A stretch of 64,000 nt of DNA, from contig NZ_VKAC01000012.1 of the NCBI RefSeq assembly GCF_008041935.1, positions 62,001 to 126,000 on the forward strand. Direction: 5' to 3'. The translations under genes and the position numbers were made by a program. The DNA is from Quadrisphaera setariae (lineage in GTDB: Bacteria > Actinomycetota > Actinomycetes > Actinomycetales > Quadrisphaeraceae). The notes beneath the pieces are model-generated. The model saw only the letters and a program-made list of their open reading frames with translations, had not been told where the DNA came from and ran no database searches. Positions 60,579-64,000 of the stretch are shown piece by piece. The first letter of the stretch is position 1, and every line of letters starts with the position of its first letter.

Positions 60579-62015
60579 GTGCCAGCGCCCGCTCTCGCGA
60601 CGACCTCCCCCGTGGAGGGACTGCGACGACGGCGGCTCGGGTTCCTCGAGGTGCTGGCGCAGTCCGTGGCGGTGCTCGCCCCGACCGCCGCGCTGGTCAC
60701 GGTGCCGGCGCTCGTCGCCACCGCCGGCGGCTCCCTCACGGTGCCCGCCTTCGCGGCGGCGGGGTCGCTCATGGTGCTGGTGGCGTGGAGCGTGCGGCAC
60801 GCGGCGCGCCGGATGGCCGCCGTCGGCGGCGTCTACAGCTACTGCGCGCGGGGCCTCGGCCCGGTGGCGGGCGTCGTGTGCGGGTGGTCGCTCGTCGTCG
60901 CCTACGCCGCGCTCGCGGTGTCCTCCTGCGTGGGCGCTGCCCTCTACGCGTCCGCGCTGGTCGGGTGGGCGCAGCACCCCTGTGTCGTGGCGGTCGGCGT
61001 CGTCGTCGTGGCCTGCGGCGTGGGCCTGGTCGCCGCGCGGGGGGTCCAGCTGTCGGCGCGGCTGGTCCTGGCGCTGGAGGCGGTGTCCCTGACGCTCGTG
61101 CTGGTGCTGCTCGGCGTGCTCGTGGTCCGCGGCGGGCCGCAGGCGGGCGCCACCGAGCCGGCGGGCGCCGTCGTCGTCGACGCCCTCCCGACGCCCGGGG
61201 GCGCCGCCCTGGCGCTCGTGCTGGCGGTGACGGCGTTCATGGGCTTCGAGAGCTCCTCGGTGCTGGGCGTCGAGTCGCGCCGTCCGCTGCTGTTCGTCCC
61301 GCGGGCCGTGCTGTGGACGCCCGCGGTGGGCGGCGTCGTCCTGCTGGTGGGCGCGGCCGCGCAGATGGCGCTGCTGCGCGAGGCACCGGTCGCCGTCCTG
61401 CTCTCGGGGGCTCCGCTGGACGGGCTGGTGCGGGCGGAGGCGGGCGGCCCGCTGCCGTCCCTGCTCGACGCCGCGGCCGCTGCCGCCTTCGTGGCCTGCA
61501 CGAGCGGTGCCGTGACCGCGCTGGTGCGAGTGCTGTTCTCGATGGGTCGCGAGGGGGTGCTGCCCGCCGCGCTGGGCGACGTGCACCCCGTCACCGGGAC
61601 ACCGGTGCGAGCGCTGCTGACGGCGCTGCCGCTCGTGGCCCTCGTGCCCGTGGTGGCGCTGCTCGCCGGCGCCGCTCCGCGCGCGGTGCTCAGCGGTGCG
61701 GTGACCGTGGCCGCCTTCGGCTCGCTCCTGGCGTACGCCCTGGTCAGCGCCGCTGCGCCGGCCCTGCTGCGGCGCATCGGCGAGCTGACTCCGGCGCCGC
61801 TCGTGGTCGGGGTGCTCGCGTCCACCTCGTGCGCGGCCCTGCTGCTGGTGGCCGCCGTCGCCGGTCCCTGGACGGGCGGCCAGTCCCTGGCGCTGGTCTT
61901 CGCCGCGCTCGTGGTGCCGGGGGTGGCCCGCGTGGTCTGGCTGCGCCGGCGCCACCCCGAGCGGCTGGCGCGGGCCGGCGTCTACGACGAGCCGACCCGG
62001 CGCAGCGTGCTGTGA
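60579..62015 (+). CDS. APC-family permease, second of the amine cluster
   Basis: A 478-residue transporter with about 12 helices. FLEVLAQSVAVLAPTAALVT opens helix 1, VGGVYSYCARGLGPVAGVVC marks helix 3, and TAFMGFESSSVLGVESRRPL helix 6. It diverges from the amine permease/oxidase operon and is followed 7 bases later by the IclR gene. The two permeases are not close copies, so they may take different amines or one may exchange the product. Confidence 0.87.
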   Translation: MPAPALATTSPVEGLRRRRLGFLEVLAQSVAVLAPTAALVTVPALVATAGGSLTVPAFAAAGSLMVLVAWSVRHAARRMAAVGGVYSYCARGLGPVAGVVCGWSLVVAYAALAVSSCVGAALYASALVGWAQHPCVVAVGVVVVACGVGLVAARGVQLSARLVLALEAVSLTLVLVLLGVLVVRGGPQAGATEPAGAVVVDALPTPGGAALALVLAVTAFMGFESSSVLGVESRRPLLFVPRAVLWTPAVGGVVLLVGAAAQMALLREAPVAVLLSGAPLDGLVRAEAGGPLPSLLDAAAAAAFVACTSGAVTALVRVLFSMGREGVLPAALGDVHPVTGTPVRALLTALPLVALVPVVALLAGAAPRAVLSGAVTVAAFGSLLAYALVSAAAPALLRRIGELTPAPLVVGVLASTSCAALLLVAAVAGPWTGGQSLALVFAALVVPGVARVVWLRRRHPERLARAGVYDEPTRRSVL

Positions 62016-62022
62016 GCGGCAC

Positions 62023-62763
62023 GTGAGCGACAGGGGTCTGACGGGCCGCCAGCCGGGCGCGGTCCAGAACGCGCTGGCGGTGCTGGAGGTGGTGGCCCAC
62101 GCCGGCGCCGGTGTCACGGCGAAGGAGGTGGGCGAGCTCGCGCACCTCCCCCCGGCCACCACCTACCGCCTGCTGAACCTGCTGGTGGGCGAGGAGTACC
62201 TCATCCGCATGCCGGACCTGCGGGGGTTCGCGCTGGGCCGCAGGGCAGCCGCCCTGACCGGGGCCGCGCCCGAGCCGCGCCTGTCGCGGGCCGCCCGCGA
62301 CGAGCTGCGGCGGCTGCGGGGCTCGCTGCGCGTGGGCGTCCACCTCGTGGTGTTCGGCCCGACGGCGCTGCGCTGCGCCGACGTCGACCCCGAGCTGCCC
62401 CTGCGCGACCCCGCCCTGCTGGAGCGGCACCTGCACGCGGGGGCGGCGGGCCGGCTGCTGCTGGCCGACCAGCCCGACTGGCGGGAGGTGCACCCGCCGT
62501 CGCGGCTGGTCCGCCTCACGGCGTCCACCGCGGTGCGTCCGCACCAGCTTCAGGCGCGGCTGGACGAGACCGCCGAGCGCGGCTGGGCCGCGCAGACGGG
62601 TGAGGTCCACGACGACGTCTCCTGCCTCGCCGCGCCCGTGCGCGGCGCCGACGGCGCCCTCGTGGCGGCGGTCGTGCTCAGCGCGCCGCGGCCGCGGCCG
62701 CCGGTCGACCACCTCGACGCCGCCCGGGGGTGCGCGGCCGCCCTGGAGCCGCTGCTCGCCTGA
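62023..62763 (+). CDS. IclR-family transcriptional regulator
   Basis: A 246-residue regulator. The winged helix reads VQNALAVLEVVAHAGAGVTA, then LAHLPPATTYRLLNLLVGEE, and the effector domain has HLHAGAAGRLLLADQPDWRE and AAQTGEVHDDVSCLAAPVRG, the standard IclR ligand-pocket region. The GTG lies 7 bases after the permease stop. Control of the amine cluster is inferred from linkage. Confidence 0.92.
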   Translation: MSDRGLTGRQPGAVQNALAVLEVVAHAGAGVTAKEVGELAHLPPATTYRLLNLLVGEEYLIRMPDLRGFALGRRAAALTGAAPEPRLSRAARDELRRLRGSLRVGVHLVVFGPTALRCADVDPELPLRDPALLERHLHAGAAGRLLLADQPDWREVHPPSRLVRLTASTAVRPHQLQARLDETAERGWAAQTGEVHDDVSCLAAPVRGADGALVAAVVLSAPRPRPPVDHLDAARGCAAALEPLLA

Positions 62764-62771
62764 GGCGCCGT

Positions 62772-62793
62772 TGTCGGTGGTCGGTGCGACGAT
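62772..62793 (+). promoter_or_regulatory. PafBC-type promoter of lhr, leaderless
   Basis: TGTCGGTG (62772-62779), eight bases, then GACGAT (62788-62793), seven bases before the lhr ATG. The first element is identical to that before recA and the spacing is the same; the -10 keeps A2 and T6 but not T1. Start of transcription would fall at the ATG. Confidence 0.65.
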
Positions 62794-62800
62794 CCCGGAC

Positions 62801-64000
62801 ATGGGTCAGGAGCCGGTGGACGACGTGCTGGAGCGCTTCTCCGCGCCCACCCGGGACTGGTTCCGCGGTGCGTTCGAGCGCCCGACCACCGCGCAGGAGG
62901 GTGCCTGGCGCGCGGTCTCCAGCGGTGACCACGCGCTCGTCGTCGCCCCGACCGGCTCGGGCAAGACGCTGTCGGCGTTCCTGTGGGCGCTCGACCGGCT
63001 GGCGGTGCAGGGCCCCCCGGAGGACCCGCTGCGGCGCACCAGGGTCATCTACGTCTCGCCGCTGAAGGCGCTCGCCACGGACGTCGAGCGGAACCTGCGC
63101 TCGCCCCTGCTGGGCATCGGCTACGCCGCGCAGCGCCTGGGCGCCCCCGTGCCCGAGGTGAGCGTCGCCATCCGCTCCGGTGACACCCCCGCCGACGAGC
63201 GCCGCGCCTTCACGCGCCGGCCCCCGGACGTGCTCATCACCACCCCCGAGTCCCTCTTCCTCCTGCTGACGTCCAAGGCCCGCGAGGTGCTGGGCGGTGT
63301 CGAGACGGTGATCCTCGACGAGGTGCACGCGGTGGCCGGCACCAAGCGCGGCGCGCACCTCGCCCTCACGCTCGAACGGCTCGACGCCCTCCTCGAGGCC
63401 GGCGGCGGCCAGCCCGCCCAGCGGATCGGCCTGTCGGCCACCGTCCGACCGGTGGAGGAGGTGGCGCGCTTCCTGTCGGGCGCACGGGCGATCGGGGCCG
63501 GGCCGTCGGAGGGGGGCCGCCCGGTCACGATCGTCCAGCCGGCCTCGACCAAGTCCTGGGACCTGTCGGTGGTGGTCGCCGTCCCGGACATGGGCGAGCT
63601 GGGCCAGAGGTCGGAGGAGGACCTCACGGGCCTGGCCGCCGGCGAGCCGCAGCGCCGGTCCATCTGGCCGGCGGTCGAGGAGCGCGTCGTCGACCTCGTC
63701 TCGGCCCACCGCTCCACCATCGTCTTCGCCAACTCCCGTCGGGTGGCGGAGCGCCTCACCACCCGCCTCAACGAGGTGTGGGCGGAGCGGAACGCCCCTG
63801 ACCCTGAAGCAGAGGGTGAGGGTGAGACTCCGGACGACGACGCTGGTCACCGGCTCGCCGGTCGAAGGACGCCCGCCGAGGTGATGGCCCAGGCCGGTCA
63901 GTCCAAGGGGCTGCCTGTCGACGCGCCCGTGCTCGCCCGGGCGCACCACGGGTCGGTCAGCCGCGAGCAGCGGACCCTCATCGAGGAGGACCTCAAGGCA
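62801..64000 (+). CDS. lhr: Lhr-type ATP-dependent helicase (partial, 5' end)
   Basis: The first 400 residues of a superfamily-2 helicase; the frame stays open to the window edge. Q motif RPTTAQEGAWRAV, Walker A VAPTGSGKTLSAF near residue 55, YVSPLKALATDVERNL (Ia), TTPESLFLLLTS, the DEVH box in VILDEVHAVAG, LSATVRP (III) and VFANSRRVAERLTTRLNEVW (IV) match Lhr large helicases. Full-length proteins have about 1500 residues, so most is missing. The acidic insert near residues 330-350 is variable. A DNA-damage role fits the promoter shared with recA. Confidence 0.92.
   Translation, partial: MGQEPVDDVLERFSAPTRDWFRGAFERPTTAQEGAWRAVSSGDHALVVAPTGSGKTLSAFLWALDRLAVQGPPEDPLRRTRVIYVSPLKALATDVERNLRSPLLGIGYAAQRLGAPVPEVSVAIRSGDTPADERRAFTRRPPDVLITTPESLFLLLTSKAREVLGGVETVILDEVHAVAGTKRGAHLALTLERLDALLEAGGGQPAQRIGLSATVRPVEEVARFLSGARAIGAGPSEGGRPVTIVQPASTKSWDLSVVVAVPDMGELGQRSEEDLTGLAAGEPQRRSIWPAVEERVVDLVSAHRSTIVFANSRRVAERLTTRLNEVWAERNAPDPEAEGEGETPDDDAGHRLAGRRTPAEVMAQAGQSKGLPVDAPVLARAHHGSVSREQRTLIEEDLKA

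Overview
The window is bacterial chromosome with very high G+C (roughly three quarters by eye), dense gene packing, frequent GTG starts and 1- or 4-base stop/start overlaps. Gene families (DUF3046, DUF3817, DUF2993, DUF6986, PafBC-type promoters, CGNR and GlxA regulators) point to an actinomycete. A Kineosporiales or Micrococcales-like lineage such as Quadrisphaera is a guess, not a demonstration. No rRNA, tRNA, insertion sequence, prophage or CRISPR array was seen, and no gene-free gap exceeds 300 bases.

Layout. 1-6.3 kb (minus): a carbohydrate ABC importer (two permeases and a Tat-type lipoprotein) behind a 1012-residue LAL/LuxR regulator. 6.5-15.6 kb (minus): a urate operon reading uraD, a membrane GGDEF-EAL protein, uraH, uricase, a DUF6986 aldolase-like protein, allB, alc, 8-oxoguanine deaminase. 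15.6-17.3 kb (plus): a DUF2993 lipid-binding protein and a PAP2 protein. 17.2-22.0 kb (plus): ureABCFGD, coupled to an Nramp metal transporter. 23.2-28.3 kb: GNAT, TetR, an SRPBCC/Zn-alcohol dehydrogenase/dienelactone hydrolase operon and small membrane proteins. 28.4-34.2 kb: guanine deaminase, fused xanthine dehydrogenase and its FAD subunit, with a divergent APC permease. 34.1-38.9 kb: LysR/EamA pair, then a phospholipid-type operon (CDP-alcohol transferase, acyltransferase, CdsA-like). 38.9-43.6 kb: miaB, DUF2071, and recA-recX-tag. 43.6-52.2 kb: MFS, M20 peptidase, CGNR regulator, EamA, serine protease, GlxA regulator, methyltransferase and small conserved genes. 52.3-55.9 kb: DrrAB-like ABC exporter with a NarL-type two-component system. 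56.4-62.8 kb: copper amine oxidase, two APC permeases and IclR. 62.8 kb to the end: 5' part of an Lhr helicase.

How the genes work together. Guanine deaminase and xanthine dehydrogenase lead to urate. Uricase, UraH and UraD give allantoin, AllB and Alc give ureidoglycolate plus urea, and urease releases ammonia and CO2. The window therefore encodes a nearly complete purine-to-ammonia route. A ureidoglycolate-consuming enzyme is the one step not recognised, and the DUF6986 protein is the candidate for that end of the pathway. The amine oxidase cluster would also release ammonia.

Regulatory grammar. Many genes carry an NANNNT hexamer exactly 6-7 bases before the start codon, the signature of leaderless transcripts; several starts below were chosen on that basis. 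recA and lhr both have TGTCGGTG-N8 promoters of the PafBC DNA-damage type. Three junctions (ureF, recX, a serine protease) appear to use CTG start codons inside a CTGA overlap. Assignments come from reading motifs in the translated sequence; no database search was run.
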